Shown here: one piece after another, positions 8,714-18,068 of the stretch | How the letters are laid out: the number at the start of each line of letters is the position of its first letter | Numbering within the stretch: position 1 is the first letter of the stretch | DNA from: Pseudomonas campi | GTDB lineage: Bacteria > Pseudomonadota > Gammaproteobacteria > Pseudomonadales > Pseudomonadaceae | Length of the DNA: 64,000 nucleotides | Direction of reading: 5' to 3' | NCBI RefSeq assembly: GCF_013200955.2 | Contig: NZ_CP053697.2 | Span: 1,426,001-1,490,000 of the forward strand | Notes under the pieces: generated by a model | Database searches by the model: none | Told to the model about the DNA's origin: nothing | Seen by the model: the letters and a program-made list of their open reading frames with translations, nothing else | Position numbers and translations under genes: made by a program

Positions 8714-10405
8714 ATGACCGAAAACTTCTGGAAGGACAAGTACCCTGTCGGGATCGCTGCCGAGATCGATGCCGACCAGTACCCCAATATTCAGACCGTA
8801 CTGAAACAGTCCTGCCAACGCTTTGCCGACAAGCCTGCGTTCAGCAACCTGGGCAAGACACTCACCTACGGTGAGTTGTACGAGTTGTCCGGCGCCTTTG
8901 CCGCCTATCTGCAGAATCACACCGACCTCCAGCCCGGCGACCGCATCGCCGTGCAGCTGCCCAACGTCCTGCAATACCCTGTCGTGGTATTCGGCGCCAT
9001 GCGTGCCGGCCTGGTGGTGGTCAACACCAACCCGCTGTACACCGCGCGGGAGATGGAACACCAGTTCAACGACTCCGGCGCCAAGGCCCTGGTCTGCCTG
9101 GCCAACATGGCCCACCTGGCCGAGGAAGTGCTGCCCAAGACCGGCATCAAGCACGTGGTGGTCACCGAAGTCGCCGACATGCTGCCGCTGCTCAAGCGCA
9201 CCCTGGTCAACTTCGTCGTCAAGCATGTGAAGAAGATGGTCCCGGCCTACAACCTGCCGCAGGCCGTTACGATCAACCAGGCTCTGGCCAAGGGTCGTGG
9301 CAAGCCGGTCAAGGAAGCCAGCCCGCACAACGGCGACGTCGCCGTGCTGCAGTACACCGGCGGCACCACCGGCGTGGCCAAAGGCGCGATGCTGACCCAC
9401 CGCAACCTGATCGCCAACATGCTGCAATCCAAGGAACTGATGGGCTCCAACCTCAACGAAGGTTGCGAGATCGTCATCTGCCCGCTGCCGCTGTACCACA
9501 TCTACGCCTTCACCTTCCATTGCATGGCGATGATGCTCACCGGCAACCACAACATCCTGATCACCAACCCGCGCGACCTGCCGGGTACCGTGAAGGAACT
9601 GGGCAACTGGAAGTTCAGCGCCTTCGTCGGCCTCAACACCCTGTTCGTCGCCCTGTGCAACAGCGAAGACTTCCGCAAGCTGGACTTCTCCGCGCTGAAG
9701 CTGACCCTGTCCGGTGGCATGGCCCTGCAGCTGGCTGCCGCCGAGCGCTGGAAAGCTGTGACCGGCTGTGCCATCTGCGAAGGTTACGGCATGACCGAAA
9801 CCAGCCCGGTGGTATCGGTCAACCCGTTCCAGAACATCCAGATCGGCACCATCGGTATTCCGGTGCCGTCGACCCTGTGCAAGGTCATCGACGACGCTGG
9901 CAACGATCTGCCGATCGGCGAGCGTGGCGAACTGTGTGTCAAGGGCCCGCAAGTGATGAAGGGCTACTGGCAGCGCCAGGAAGCTACCGACGAGATGCTC
10001 GACAAGGACGGCTGGCTGAAGACCGGCGACATCGCCGTGATCCAGGATGACGGTTTCATGCGCATCGTCGACCGCAAGAAGGACATGATTCTGGTGTCTG
10101 GCTTCAACGTCTACCCGAACGAGCTGGAAGACGTGCTGGTGACCCTGCCGGGCGTGCTGCTGTGCGCAGCCATCGGCGTGCCAGATGAGAAGTCCGGTGA
10201 AGCGATCAAGGTCTTCGTGGTGGTCAAGCCGGGTGAAAGCCTGACCAAGGAGCAGGTGATGGAGCACATGCGTGCCAACCTCACCGGCTACAAGGTGCCT
10301 CGCACTGTCGAGTTCCGCGACAGCCTGCCGACCACCAACGTCGGCAAGATCCTGCGCCGCGAACTGCGTGACGAAGAGCTGAAGAAGATCGCCGCCAAGG
10401 CCTGA
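8714..10405 (+). CDS. fadD1: Long-chain fatty acyl-CoA synthetase FadD1
   Basis: 563 residues, collinear with fadD2 over the whole length; the two are clearly paralogues. It has the P-loop YTGGTTGVAKGA, EGYGMTETSPV, the GWLKTGDIAV hinge and the C-terminal TNVGKILRR Lys. The N-terminus (ENFWKDKYPVGIAAEI) fits Pseudomonas FadD1. It activates long-chain fatty acids for beta-oxidation. In P. aeruginosa the two paralogues differ in chain-length preference and virulence roles; here that is inference. It has its own 240-bp upstream region containing the fadD2 terminator, and ends at a separate hairpin, so independent regulation of the tandem pair is likely. Confidence 0.94.
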   Translation: MTENFWKDKYPVGIAAEIDADQYPNIQTVLKQSCQRFADKPAFSNLGKTLTYGELYELSGAFAAYLQNHTDLQPGDRIAVQLPNVLQYPVVVFGAMRAGLVVVNTNPLYTAREMEHQFNDSGAKALVCLANMAHLAEEVLPKTGIKHVVVTEVADMLPLLKRTLVNFVVKHVKKMVPAYNLPQAVTINQALAKGRGKPVKEASPHNGDVAVLQYTGGTTGVAKGAMLTHRNLIANMLQSKELMGSNLNEGCEIVICPLPLYHIYAFTFHCMAMMLTGNHNILITNPRDLPGTVKELGNWKFSAFVGLNTLFVALCNSEDFRKLDFSALKLTLSGGMALQLAAAERWKAVTGCAICEGYGMTETSPVVSVNPFQNIQIGTIGIPVPSTLCKVIDDAGNDLPIGERGELCVKGPQVMKGYWQRQEATDEMLDKDGWLKTGDIAVIQDDGFMRIVDRKKDMILVSGFNVYPNELEDVLVTLPGVLLCAAIGVPDEKSGEAIKVFVVVKPGESLTKEQVMEHMRANLTGYKVPRTVEFRDSLPTTNVGKILRRELRDEELKKIAAKA

Positions 10406-10420
10406 TGCCTGCGCTGCAAT

Positions 10421-10455
10421 GACAAAGCCCCGCTTCGGCGGGGCTTTGTCGTTTC
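10421..10455 (+). terminator. Rho-independent terminator after fadD1
   Basis: Arms ACAAAGCCCCGC and GCGGGGCTTTGT around a TTCG tetraloop, spanning 10422-10449, followed by TCGTTT. It is placed between the fadD1 stop and the convergent chemoreceptor gene. Confidence 0.85.
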
Positions 10456-10473
10456 TGCGGGGTGTTTTGCCAG

Positions 10474-10536
10474 CGTAGGGTGCGCCGTACGCACCGGGCA
10501 TTACGCGCGCAGCTGGTGCGCACGGCGCACGCTACG
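10474..10536. repeat. REP-like palindromic intergenic repeat
   Basis: Imperfect inverted repeat with arms CGTAGGGTGCGCCGTACGCACC and, on the right, the complement of CGTAGCGTGCGCCGTGCGCACC, separated by about 20 bases. GTAGGGTGCGCC-type palindromes are common between convergent Pseudomonas genes. A looser relative lies at about 43648-43700. Confidence 0.6.
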
Positions 10537-10549
10537 TCATGCCATTCGC

Positions 10550-12031
10550 TCAGAGCTTAAGCTTGCCCACCGCCTTACCCAGTGCGTCGGCCAGGCCGAC
10601 CAGTTCGGCGCTGGTGCTGGCGGAGGCCAGGGTCTGTTGTACGGTCTGCTCGGTGACATCGCGGATGCCGACCACCGAGCGGGTCATTTCCTCGGCGACC
10701 TGGCTCTGCTGCTCGGCGGCCACGGCGATCTGCGTGTTGCTCTGGCGCATCAGTGCCACCGCCTGGGCGATGTGGCTCAGGGCTTCGCCGGCGGCGCCGG
10801 CTTCCTGCACGCAATGGTCAGCCTTCAGTGAGCTTTCCCGCATGAACTCCACGGCATCGCGGCTGGCCGCTTGCAGGTTGCTGATCATGCGGGTGATCTC
10901 GTCGGTGGAGTCCTGCACGCGCTTGGCCAGGTTGCGCACTTCGTCGGCGACCACGGCGAAGCCGCGGCCCATCTCGCCGGCCCGCGCTGCCTCGATGGCG
11001 GCGTTGAGGGCGAGCAGGTTGGTCTGTTCGGCGATGCCGTGGATCACGTTGACCATGCCGCCGATGGTCTGGCTGTCCTCGGCCAGTTTCTGAATCATCT
11101 CGGCGGTCTGCTGCACGCCCTGCGACAGGTTGGCGATGGCGCCGCTGGCGCGCTCGACGACCTGGATGCCGATACCGCTGAGGCGATCTGCCTCGGTGGA
11201 CTGGTCGCGGGTATCGGCGGCGTGCTGGGCGATGTGATGCACGGTGGCAGACATCTCGTTGATCGCCGTGGCGGCCTGGTCGGTCTCGCTCTGTTGGCCC
11301 AGCATGCCGCTGCGTACCTGGGTCATGCTCGCTTCCAGGCGCTTGGCGCCTTCGTCCAGACTGGCGGCGGCCTGGGCCACGGTGGCGACGATGCGCTGAT
11401 AGCCTGCCTGCATGGCGTTGAAGGCGTTGGCCATCTGGCCGACTTCGTCCTGGCTGTCGATCTGCGCGCGAGCGGACAGGTCACCGCTGCGCTCGACGTG
11501 CAGCATGGTGTCCTTGAGGGTGTGCAGATGGCTGAGGATAAAGTGGATCAGCAGCTGCGACGCGCCTAGCAGCAACAGCATCAACACGGCTACGGCCAGG
11601 GCGTAGGCGCTGGCACGTTCGCCGAATATCTGCCACAGGCTCGGCGCGCGGGCCAGCACGGCCAGGCGCTGGCCTTCGGTGCTGTCCTGCAGCCAGGCGC
11701 CGACCAGCGGCTGCTCGCCCCAGAGTTGGTCGCCGTCTAGCTCGACCCAGCCACGGGCCGTGGCCAGGCCAGCCGTATCGACGCCAGGTATGACAGGCTG
11801 GCTGTCGCGGCTGAAGTACAACAGATCCTTGTCTACCGGCTGGCGGCTGCCCTGTGGCCAACTGACCAGCAGGGCAGCGCGGGCCTGGGCGGCCTCGCGG
11901 GCGGTATCGATGCGCCCGGCCTGTTCCTGCTGCATGGCGAACAGCACCAGCAGCAGGGTGGTGGCGAAGGCGACCAGGTTGACCGCCCAGAACTTGTACT
12001 TCAGCGAGAGATTGCGGATCAGCGCGCCCAT
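10550..12031 (-). CDS. Methyl-accepting chemotaxis protein
   Basis: 493 residues. A first membrane helix at about 13-32 and a second at about 140-165 enclose a roughly 105-residue periplasmic sensor domain of no recognised type. A HAMP region follows (about 162-215). The cytoplasmic signalling domain includes the conserved hairpin tip [21 protein letters not shown] and the [15 protein letters not shown] stretch. It should report an external ligand to CheA/CheW; the ligand is unknown. No CheW-type or CheB/R-docking pentapeptide is seen at the C-terminus (ends GKAVGKLKL). Single gene, convergent with fadD1. Confidence 0.93.
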   Translation of the reverse strand: MGALIRNLSLKYKFWAVNLVAFATTLLLVLFAMQQEQAGRIDTAREAAQARAALLVSWPQGSRQPVDKDLLYFSRDSQPVIPGVDTAGLATARGWVELDGDQLWGEQPLVGAWLQDSTEGQRLAVLARAPSLWQIFGERASAYALAVAVLMLLLLGASQLLIHFILSHLHTLKDTMLHVERSGDLSARAQIDSQDEVGQMANAFNAMQAGYQRIVATVAQAAASLDEGAKRLEASMTQVRSGMLGQQSETDQAATAINEMSATVHHIAQHAADTRDQSTEADRLSGIGIQVVERASGAIANLSQGVQQTAEMIQKLAEDSQTIGGMVNVIHGIAEQTNLLALNAAIEAARAGEMGRGFAVVADEVRNLAKRVQDSTDEITRMISNLQAASRDAVEFMRESSLKADHCVQEAGAAGEALSHIAQAVALMRQSNTQIAVAAEQQSQVAEEMTRSVVGIRDVTEQTVQQTLASASTSAELVGLADALGKAVGKLKL

Positions 12032-12232
12032 GATGACCTTCTACTGCAGCTTGGCTGGCATTTGGCCATGCAGTTTGCCGCAGGCGCGCCCGGCGCCTGT
12101 TGATCCTGGTCAAGGTTGTGGCGCGGGCTGGGCAAGCCCCGACCGGGCTGCGACAATCCCGTCCCTGTATTTTCGTCTGCCAATCGTGCAGCCACGCCGT
12201 TCGCGAGCAGCGCTCGCTTCTGAAAGTTTTCT

Positions 12233-15200
12233 ATGACCGACGCCATTCCCGCCCGTGATCCGCTGCTGAACAACCTCGACCAGGCCCTGCTGGCCGACCG
12301 TCATCGCCTGCGCCGCCAGCTGCACGAGTTGCGCAAACAGCCGGACGAAGCCAAGCAGGCGCAGTGGCTGGAGCGCTTCCAGGCCTCCGTGGCCAAGGTC
12401 GAGGCGCGCAAGCGCAGCGTGCCGGTGATGCGCTACGACGACAACCTGCCGATCGCCGCCAAGCGTGACGAGATCAAGGCCGCGCTGGAGAAGCACCAGG
12501 TGCTGGTGATCGCCGGCGAAACCGGCTCGGGCAAGACCACCCAGCTGCCGAAGATCTGTCTGGAAATCGGCCGTGGCGTGCACGGCCTGATCGGCCACAC
12601 CCAGCCGCGCCGCCTAGCGGCGCGCAGTGTCGCCACCCGAGTGGCCGAGGAGATCGGCACGCCGCTGGGCGAGCTGGTCGGCTACCAGGTGCGCTTCGAG
12701 GACCAGAGCAAGGACAGCAGCCTGATCAAGCTGATGACCGACGGCATCCTGCTGGCCGAGACCCAGCACGACCGTTACCTGGAAAAGTACGACACCATCA
12801 TCGTCGACGAGGCCCACGAGCGTTCGCTGAACATCGACTTCCTGCTCGGCTACCTGAAGACCCTGCTGCCGCGTCGTCCGGATCTGAAAGTCATCATCAC
12901 CTCGGCGACCATCGACCTGGAACGCTTCTCCAAGCACTTCAATGATGCGCCAATTGTCGAGGTCTCCGGGCGCACCTATCCGGTGGACACCTGGTACCGC
13001 CCGCTGGCTGGCGAAGTGGACGAGGAGGGCGAGAGCCTGCTCGACGACCTCACCGTCGACCAGGGCATCCTCGCTGCGCTGGATGAGATCGCCGCCCATG
13101 AGAGGGCTGAGGGCAAGCGCCCCGGCGACGTGCTGATCTTCCTCCCCGGCGAGCGCGAGATCCGCGACGCCGCCGAGGTACTGCGCAAGGCCAACCTGCG
13201 CTTCACCGAAGTACTGCCGCTGTACGCGCGGCTGACTCCGGCTGAGCAGCAGAAGATTTTCGCGCCCATGAGTGGGCGCAAGATCGTCCTTGCCACCAAC
13301 GTCGCGGAAACCTCGCTGACCGTGCCGGGCATCCGCTACGTGATCGACTCCGGCACGGCACGGATCAGCCGCTACAGCTACCGCGCCAAGGTCCAGCGCC
13401 TGCCCATCGAGGCCATCTCCCAGGCCAGCGCCAACCAGCGCAAGGGCCGTTGCGGGCGGGTCGAGCCAGGCATCTGCGTGCGCCTGTACAGCGAGGAGGA
13501 TTTCCTCGGCCGCCCGGCCTTCACCGATCCGGAAATCCTGCGTACCAACCTGGCCGCGGTGATCCTGCAGATGCTCCATCTGCGCCTGGGCACCATCGAG
13601 GACTTCCCCTTTATCGAGCCGCCAGATGGCAAGGCCATCAGCGACGGCTTCAACCTGCTGCAGGAGCTCTCGGCGGTCAACCGCGAGGGCCAGCTGACGC
13701 CGCTCGGCCGCCAGCTGGCACGCCTGCCCATCGACCCGCGCCTGGGCCGCATGGTGCTGGAAGCGGCCAAGCTCGGCAGCCTGGACGAGATCCTCATAGT
13801 TGCCAGTGCGCTGTCCGTACAGGATCCGCGCGAGCGGCCGATGGACCGCCAGCAGGCCGCCGACCAGGCCCATGCGCAGTGGAAGGACGTCGATTCCGAC
13901 TTCGCCGCGCTGATCAACCTGTGGCGCGGCTTCGAGGAGAAACGCCAGGAGCTGGGCAGCAGCCCCCTGCGCAACTGGTGCAAGAAGAACTTCCTCAACT
14001 ACATGCGCCTGCGCGAATGGCGCGACTCGCACCGCCAGCTGGTGCTGATCGCCCGCGAGCTGCAGTTGTCCGCAGGCAACCGCGAACTGGGTAGGAGCGA
14101 GCTTGCTCGCGATCAGCGTGGTGTCGGTCAGGCACCGAGCGGGCAGGATCGCCAGCAAGCTGGCTCCTACAAAAAATCGGAGCGTGGCGAGACGCTGCAA
14201 CCGACCACCGACACCAAGGTCAATGTGATCCTTCGCGAGCAGGCCGAGGCCAGCGAAGCGGCGCAGCGGGCCAAGGGCTACGCCGCCGTACACAAGGCGA
14301 TCCTCAGCGGCCTGCTCAGTCAGATCGGCCAGAAGACCGAGGACGGCGACTACCTCGGCGCGCGCCAGCGGCGTTTCTGGATTCACCCCTCCTCGGTGAT
14401 CGGGCGCAAGAAGCCGACCTGGGTGATGGCCGCCGAACTGGTGGAGACCACCAAGCTGTTCGCCCGCCAGGTGGCCAAGATCGAGCCGGACTGGATCGAG
14501 CCGCTGGCCGGCCACCTGATCAAGAAGAACCACTTCGAGCCGCACTGGGAGAAGAAGCGCGGCCAGGTGGTGGCCTTCGAGCAGGTCACCCTGTACGGCA
14601 TGATCGTGGTCGGTCGGCGCCCGGTGCACTATGGCCCGGTCGATCCGGTGGCCTCGCGCGAGCTGTTCATCCGCGAAGGCCTGGTGCGCGGCGAGATCAA
14701 CAGCCGCGCCAAATGCCTGAGCGCCAACCGCCTGCTGCTGGAAAAGCTCGACGAACTGGAAGCCAAGGCGCGGCGCCGCGACATCCTCGCCGACGAGGAA
14801 ACCCTGTTCGCCTACTACGAGGCGCGCATTCCGGCGGAGATCAACCAGGCCGCCACTTTCGAACACTGGTACAAGAGCGAGAGCGCGAAGAATCCGCAGT
14901 TGCTGATCATGCGCGAGGAAGACGTGCTGGCCCGTGATGCCAAGGAAGTCACTGCCCAGCAGTACCCGGACATCCTGCACATCGGCGAGCTGCAACTGCC
15001 GCTGACCTACCACTTCGAGCCCAATCACCCACGCGACGGCGTGACCCTGCGCGTGCCGGCGCCGCTGTTGCCGCAACTGCCGCCCGAGCGCCTGGAATGG
15101 CTGGTGCCCGGCCTGCTGGAAGCCAAGGCCATCGCCCTGGTGCGCAACTTGCCCAAGGCGCTGCGCAAGAACTTCGTACCGGTGCCGGACTTCGTCGGCG

Positions 15201-16330
15201 CGGCGCTGAGCAAGCTCACCTTCGCCCAGGGCAGCCTGGCGGAAAACCTCGGCCGCGAACTGACGCGCATGACCGGCGCGCGGGTGTCCGAGGAAGCCTG
15301 GAGCGAGGCCGCCACGCAGGTCGACAGCCACCTGAAGATGAACCTGGAAGTGGTCGACGCCAAGGGCAAGTTCCTCGGCGAAGGCCGTGACCTGGCCGAG
15401 CTGTGCGCGCGTTTTGCCGAAGCCAGCCAGGCCGCCCTGGCCATTCCGCAGAGCGACAAGGCGCAGCAACCGGTGCAGGCCAAGGCCTTCGCCGAAGTCG
15501 CCGAGAAGACCCAGCAGAAGATCGCCGGGCTCTCCATGACCGTATTCCCGGCGCTGGTGGAAGAGGGCGGGGTGGTCAAGGAAGGCCGCTTCCCGACCCA
15601 GGCCGATGCCGACTACCAGCATCGCCGCGCCCTGCAGAAACTATTGCTGCAACAGCTCAACGAGCCCGCCAAGTTCCTGCGTAACAAGTTACCGGGGCTG
15701 ACCGAGCTGGGCCTGCTGTATCGCGACATGGGCCGGGTCGAGGCACTGGTCGAGGACATCCTGCTGGCCAGTCTCGACAGTTGCATCCTCGATGGCGAAG
15801 CGATCCTGCCACGCGATGGTGCTGCGCTGGCCGCCCTGGCCGAGAAAAAGCGCGGCGCCTGGGCCGACCACGCCGAGCGCCTGGCCAAGCTGACCCTGGA
15901 AATCCTTAAGCTGTGGCACGGCCTGCAGAAGCGCTTCAAGGGCAAGATCGACCTGGCCCAGGCCATGGCGCTGAACGACATCAAGCTGCAACTGAGCAAC
16001 CTGGTGTACCCGGGCTTCGTCCGCGAAATCCCGGCCGAGTGGCTCAAGGAAGTACCGCGCTACCTCAAGGCCATCGAACAGCGCCTGGACAAGATCGGCA
16101 GCCAGGTGCAGCGCGACCGCGTCTGGGCGGGCGAGCTGGCCGGCTACTGGGAGCAGTACCAGGCACGCCTGGGTAAACACGGCCAGGAAGGCAAGCGCGA
16201 TGCGCAGTTGCAGCTGTATCGCTGGATGCTGGAGGAATATCGTGTGTCGCTGTTCGCCCAGCAGCTGGGGACCAGGATGGCGGTATCGGACAAGCGCTTG
16301 AGCAAGCAGTGGAGCGCGGTGGAGGCCTGA
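12233..16330 (+). CDS. hrpA: ATP-dependent RNA helicase HrpA with an in-frame REP insertion
   Basis: 1365 residues. The DEAH helicase core carries the P-loop GETGSGKTT (95-103), the DEAH box at 192-195 and the SAT motif in ITSATIDLERF. Motif VI follows in the ANQRKGRCGRVEPG region. HA2 and OB-fold segments follow, and the long C-terminal DUF3418 region is typical of HrpA, which rescues stalled ribosomes on mRNA. Residues about 618-675 are an unusual insertion: the DNA there is a REP doublet (14091-14170) read through in frame. Pseudomonas HrpA, as I recall it, is about 60 residues shorter, matching that insertion. The stop codon abuts a half MITE copy. Confidence 0.93.
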   Translation: MTDAIPARDPLLNNLDQALLADRHRLRRQLHELRKQPDEAKQAQWLERFQASVAKVEARKRSVPVMRYDDNLPIAAKRDEIKAALEKHQVLVIAGETGSGKTTQLPKICLEIGRGVHGLIGHTQPRRLAARSVATRVAEEIGTPLGELVGYQVRFEDQSKDSSLIKLMTDGILLAETQHDRYLEKYDTIIVDEAHERSLNIDFLLGYLKTLLPRRPDLKVIITSATIDLERFSKHFNDAPIVEVSGRTYPVDTWYRPLAGEVDEEGESLLDDLTVDQGILAALDEIAAHERAEGKRPGDVLIFLPGEREIRDAAEVLRKANLRFTEVLPLYARLTPAEQQKIFAPMSGRKIVLATNVAETSLTVPGIRYVIDSGTARISRYSYRAKVQRLPIEAISQASANQRKGRCGRVEPGICVRLYSEEDFLGRPAFTDPEILRTNLAAVILQMLHLRLGTIEDFPFIEPPDGKAISDGFNLLQELSAVNREGQLTPLGRQLARLPIDPRLGRMVLEAAKLGSLDEILIVASALSVQDPRERPMDRQQAADQAHAQWKDVDSDFAALINLWRGFEEKRQELGSSPLRNWCKKNFLNYMRLREWRDSHRQLVLIARELQLSAGNRELGRSELARDQRGVGQAPSGQDRQQAGSYKKSERGETLQPTTDTKVNVILREQAEASEAAQRAKGYAAVHKAILSGLLSQIGQKTEDGDYLGARQRRFWIHPSSVIGRKKPTWVMAAELVETTKLFARQVAKIEPDWIEPLAGHLIKKNHFEPHWEKKRGQVVAFEQVTLYGMIVVGRRPVHYGPVDPVASRELFIREGLVRGEINSRAKCLSANRLLLEKLDELEAKARRRDILADEETLFAYYEARIPAEINQAATFEHWYKSESAKNPQLLIMREEDVLARDAKEVTAQQYPDILHIGELQLPLTYHFEPNHPRDGVTLRVPAPLLPQLPPERLEWLVPGLLEAKAIALVRNLPKALRKNFVPVPDFVGAALSKLTFAQGSLAENLGRELTRMTGARVSEEAWSEAATQVDSHLKMNLEVVDAKGKFLGEGRDLAELCARFAEASQAALAIPQSDKAQQPVQAKAFAEVAEKTQQKIAGLSMTVFPALVEEGGVVKEGRFPTQADADYQHRRALQKLLLQQLNEPAKFLRNKLPGLTELGLLYRDMGRVEALVEDILLASLDSCILDGEAILPRDGAALAALAEKKRGAWADHAERLAKLTLEILKLWHGLQKRFKGKIDLAQAMALNDIKLQLSNLVYPGFVREIPAEWLKEVPRYLKAIEQRLDKIGSQVQRDRVWAGELAGYWEQYQARLGKHGQEGKRDAQLQLYRWMLEEYRVSLFAQQLGTRMAVSDKRLSKQWSAVEA
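14091..14170. repeat. REP doublet (REPIN-like) inside hrpA
   Basis: Two inverted REP units, the left starting GTAGGAGCGAGCTTGCTCGC and the right ending in its near complement (GCCAGCAAGCTGGCTCCTAC), separated by about 35 bases. This is the standard Pseudomonas REPIN layout, normally found between genes. It lies in codons 620-646 of hrpA and contains no stop in that frame. The encoded residues (GRSELARDQRG to QQAGSYKK) have no counterpart expected in HrpA. Confidence 0.85.
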
Positions 16331-16375
16331 GAAGCTGTTTGCGGTCTTCTGGGCATCGTCATAGCGGTGTCCAAG
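16331..16375 (+). mobile_element. Degenerate left half of the stop-codon MITE family (half copy at the hrpA stop)
   Basis: Immediately after the hrpA TGA (16328-16330) the sequence GAAGCTGTTTGCGGTCTTCTGG, about 40 bases in all, follows the left end of the elements at 17819, 54534 and 57385 base by base with scattered differences. The palindromic partner and right end are missing; unrelated sequence and another repeat follow. Confidence 0.45.
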
Positions 16376-16395
16376 CTAGCTGCAGCCTGCTCTTG

Positions 16396-16434
16396 CCCCC
16401 TCTCCCGTTTACGGGAGAGGGCTGGGGAGAGGGG
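16396..16434. repeat. Dispersed GC-rich hairpin repeat, copy 1
   Basis: CCCCTCTCCCG, TTTA, CGGGAGAGGG then CTGGGGAGAGGGG. The first two blocks form a hairpin and the last restates the arm. A second copy lies at 37123-37162. This type of intergenic repeat is widespread in Pseudomonas. Here it lies between the convergent hrpA and parA-like genes. Confidence 0.7.
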
Positions 16435-16459
16435 CGTTTCCGCGATCCGAACCAGACGC

Positions 16460-17143
16460 TCAGAAAACGATATTGGCAGACTGCTTTTCTGCACCGGCCG
16501 GGCTGTTGATGCTGTGCCCCGGCTTGGCGTCCCCCTCCAGCCACTGCAGCAGCACCTGCCACTGCTCAAGGTCATTGCGCACCCGTGGCAGGGGCAGATC
16601 GAACAGGCTGATGCCGTGGTCCAACGCACGCACGTAGTTCTGCGTGTCGCGAATGCTGGCCACCAGCGGCAGGTCCATTTTCGCCAACAGCTGGTAGAGC
16701 GAACGGGTGTATTCGGTGTTGCTGCGCACACGGTTGGCCACCAGGCCGACCTCGACCCCGGCCTTGGCCAGGTCGGCCATGTTCAGCGCCATCATGAAGC
16801 GCAGGCTGGCGAGCATATCGCTGGGCGAGGGCATGACCGGGATCAGCAACTTGTCGCCGGCGCGCAGCACCTGCCACAGCGCCTGCGCGGTAATGGCCGC
16901 CGGCATGTCGCAGACCAGTATCTCGTAGCCCTGCTCCGGCAGCGGATCGCGCCAGGCGGCATGTAGGGTCAGTGGCGCGCAGTTGGCGGGCCGGCAACCC
17001 AGCCAGTCGCTGGCCGAACGCTGCCGGTCATAGTCGGCCAGCAGCACAGACCGGCCCTGGCTGGCGAAGTGGCCGGCTATCTGCGTGGCCAGCGTGGTCT
17101 TGCCACAACCGCCCTTGGCATTGGCGACCAGGATGCGTTTCAT
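16460..17143 (-). CDS. Orphan ParA/MinD-family ATPase
   Basis: 227 residues. The deviant Walker A motif KGGCGKTT is at residues 9-16 (ANAKGGCGKTTLATQ), with the switch DYDRQRSASDW and the CDMPAAITAQ Walker B-like strand. The protein is one P-loop domain without a recognisable DNA-binding extension. No ParB partner, parS site or flagellar/chemotaxis gene adjoins, so the cargo is unknown. Such orphan ParA proteins may position membrane or cytoplasmic clusters; nothing in the sequence decides. Divergent from the DUF3087 gene. Confidence 0.85.
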   Translation of the reverse strand: MKRILVANAKGGCGKTTLATQIAGHFASQGRSVLLADYDRQRSASDWLGCRPANCAPLTLHAAWRDPLPEQGYEILVCDMPAAITAQALWQVLRAGDKLLIPVMPSPSDMLASLRFMMALNMADLAKAGVEVGLVANRVRSNTEYTRSLYQLLAKMDLPLVASIRDTQNYVRALDHGISLFDLPLPRVRNDLEQWQVLLQWLEGDAKPGHSINSPAGAEKQSANIVF

Positions 17144-17290
17144 TGCAGAGGGTTACTCCGGGGGAGCTCAATGTCCGTCCTAGACTAGCCCAGTTACGCA
17201 CTGCTCCGTGCAAATGGCTCGGCAACCTGGAGCAAGAGCCTGATAATGCACGCATCGCCATCCCTTCAACCCCGGAGCCGCGCAGCCCCC

Positions 17291-17818
17291 ATGTTCGAGA
17301 TCAAACCGCACAACCCCGAAGACTACCGTCGGCAAACCCGGCGCATCACCCTGGTGATTGCGGCCACTTTCGTCGTGCTGGCCCTGCTGTTGTCCACTGT
17401 GCTGGTGCAGGTGTTCGGTACCGCAGGCGGCGACAATTTCCGCTGGAATCTGACCGGCGTGCTGCTCGGGCTGGGGCTGACCATCGCCCTGGTGCGCTTC
17501 AAGCTGTGGGCGCTGCCGTGGATGGCGCCGGCGGTGTATGGCTGGCAGCTCAAGCGCAATCTGATGCGGGTGACCAACGTCATGCATCACGTCAAGACGG
17601 GCGTGGCGGCCGGCGACCCGGCGGCGATGAAGCTGCTGCGCTTCTACCACCTGGGCGTCACCCAGATGCACCAACTGGACGGCAACACCAGCGAGATCAA
17701 CCAGATGACGCGCGAGATCGACGCACACCGCGAGGCCATGCAGGTGCAGGGGCTGGAGACTGAGCAGAACCGGCTCGATCTCCAGTGGCTAGAGGCCGTG
17801 AAAAAGGCTGCTGCCTGA
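17291..17818 (+). CDS. DUF3087 family membrane protein
   Basis: 175 residues with two membrane segments (about 20-42 and 54-72) followed by a soluble, partly coiled C-terminal half (GWQLKRNLMRVTNVMHHV, then LLRFYHLG and the QMTREIDAHRE region). It matches the DUF3087 family in length and motif order; no function is known. The ATG at 17291 starts MFEIKPHNPEDYRR; upstream codons to 17246 look non-coding. Its TGA stop (17816-17818) is exactly the left target triplet of a MITE copy. Confidence 0.82.
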   Translation: MFEIKPHNPEDYRRQTRRITLVIAATFVVLALLLSTVLVQVFGTAGGDNFRWNLTGVLLGLGLTIALVRFKLWALPWMAPAVYGWQLKRNLMRVTNVMHHVKTGVAAGDPAAMKLLRFYHLGVTQMHQLDGNTSEINQMTREIDAHREAMQVQGLETEQNRLDLQWLEAVKKAAA

Positions 17819-18016
17819 GAGCCTGTTTACGATCTCCTGGCTGTCGGCCATACGGCGTTAAAAGTGGCCTCAAAATGCTCATTTACAACACGTAAACTGC
17901 GCTTTTTCGGCCATTTGATTCGCTAACGCTCACCCTGCGGGCCAGCCTTTCGGCTGTTACTCCCGTTGGTCGTTGCGCCTTGTCTGGCTCTAATCCAGAA
18001 GGTCGTCAACAAGCTC
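17819..18016 (+). mobile_element. Stop-codon MITE family, copy A (198 bp)
   Basis: Begins GAGCCTGTTTACGATC directly after the DUF3087 stop TGA and ends in the complement of GAGCTTGTTGACGACC, followed by TGA at 18017-18019, so TGA is present on both sides. The interior has the family core (CATTTACA, CGTAAACT, TTGTCTGGCTCTA) and paired arms AAAAGTGGCC and GGCCATTT. Compared with the 140-bp copies it carries about 58 extra bases in the right half. No coding potential. Confidence 0.75.
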
Positions 18017-18068
18017 TGAGCGTCCGGCCGCTCCGTTCACATCTTCCATTCACGTAGAGCCCTCGACC

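Noticed and set aside
14091..14220. hrpA as a pseudogene broken by the REP insertion
   Set aside because: The frame is uninterrupted through the insertion and all helicase motifs and the C-terminal domain are in one frame.
12614..15622. A 1002-codon open frame antisense to hrpA, and similar long antisense frames opposite fadD1, actP, the SulP gene and the GH17 gene
   Set aside because: High-GC codon use opens the opposite strand. Their translations are rich in Leu, Gln, His and Val without domain motifs, and the sense genes are unambiguous.
16460..17143. Plasmid or integrated-element partition locus
   Set aside because: No ParB gene or repeated parS-like site accompanies the ParA protein, and the flanks are core genes.
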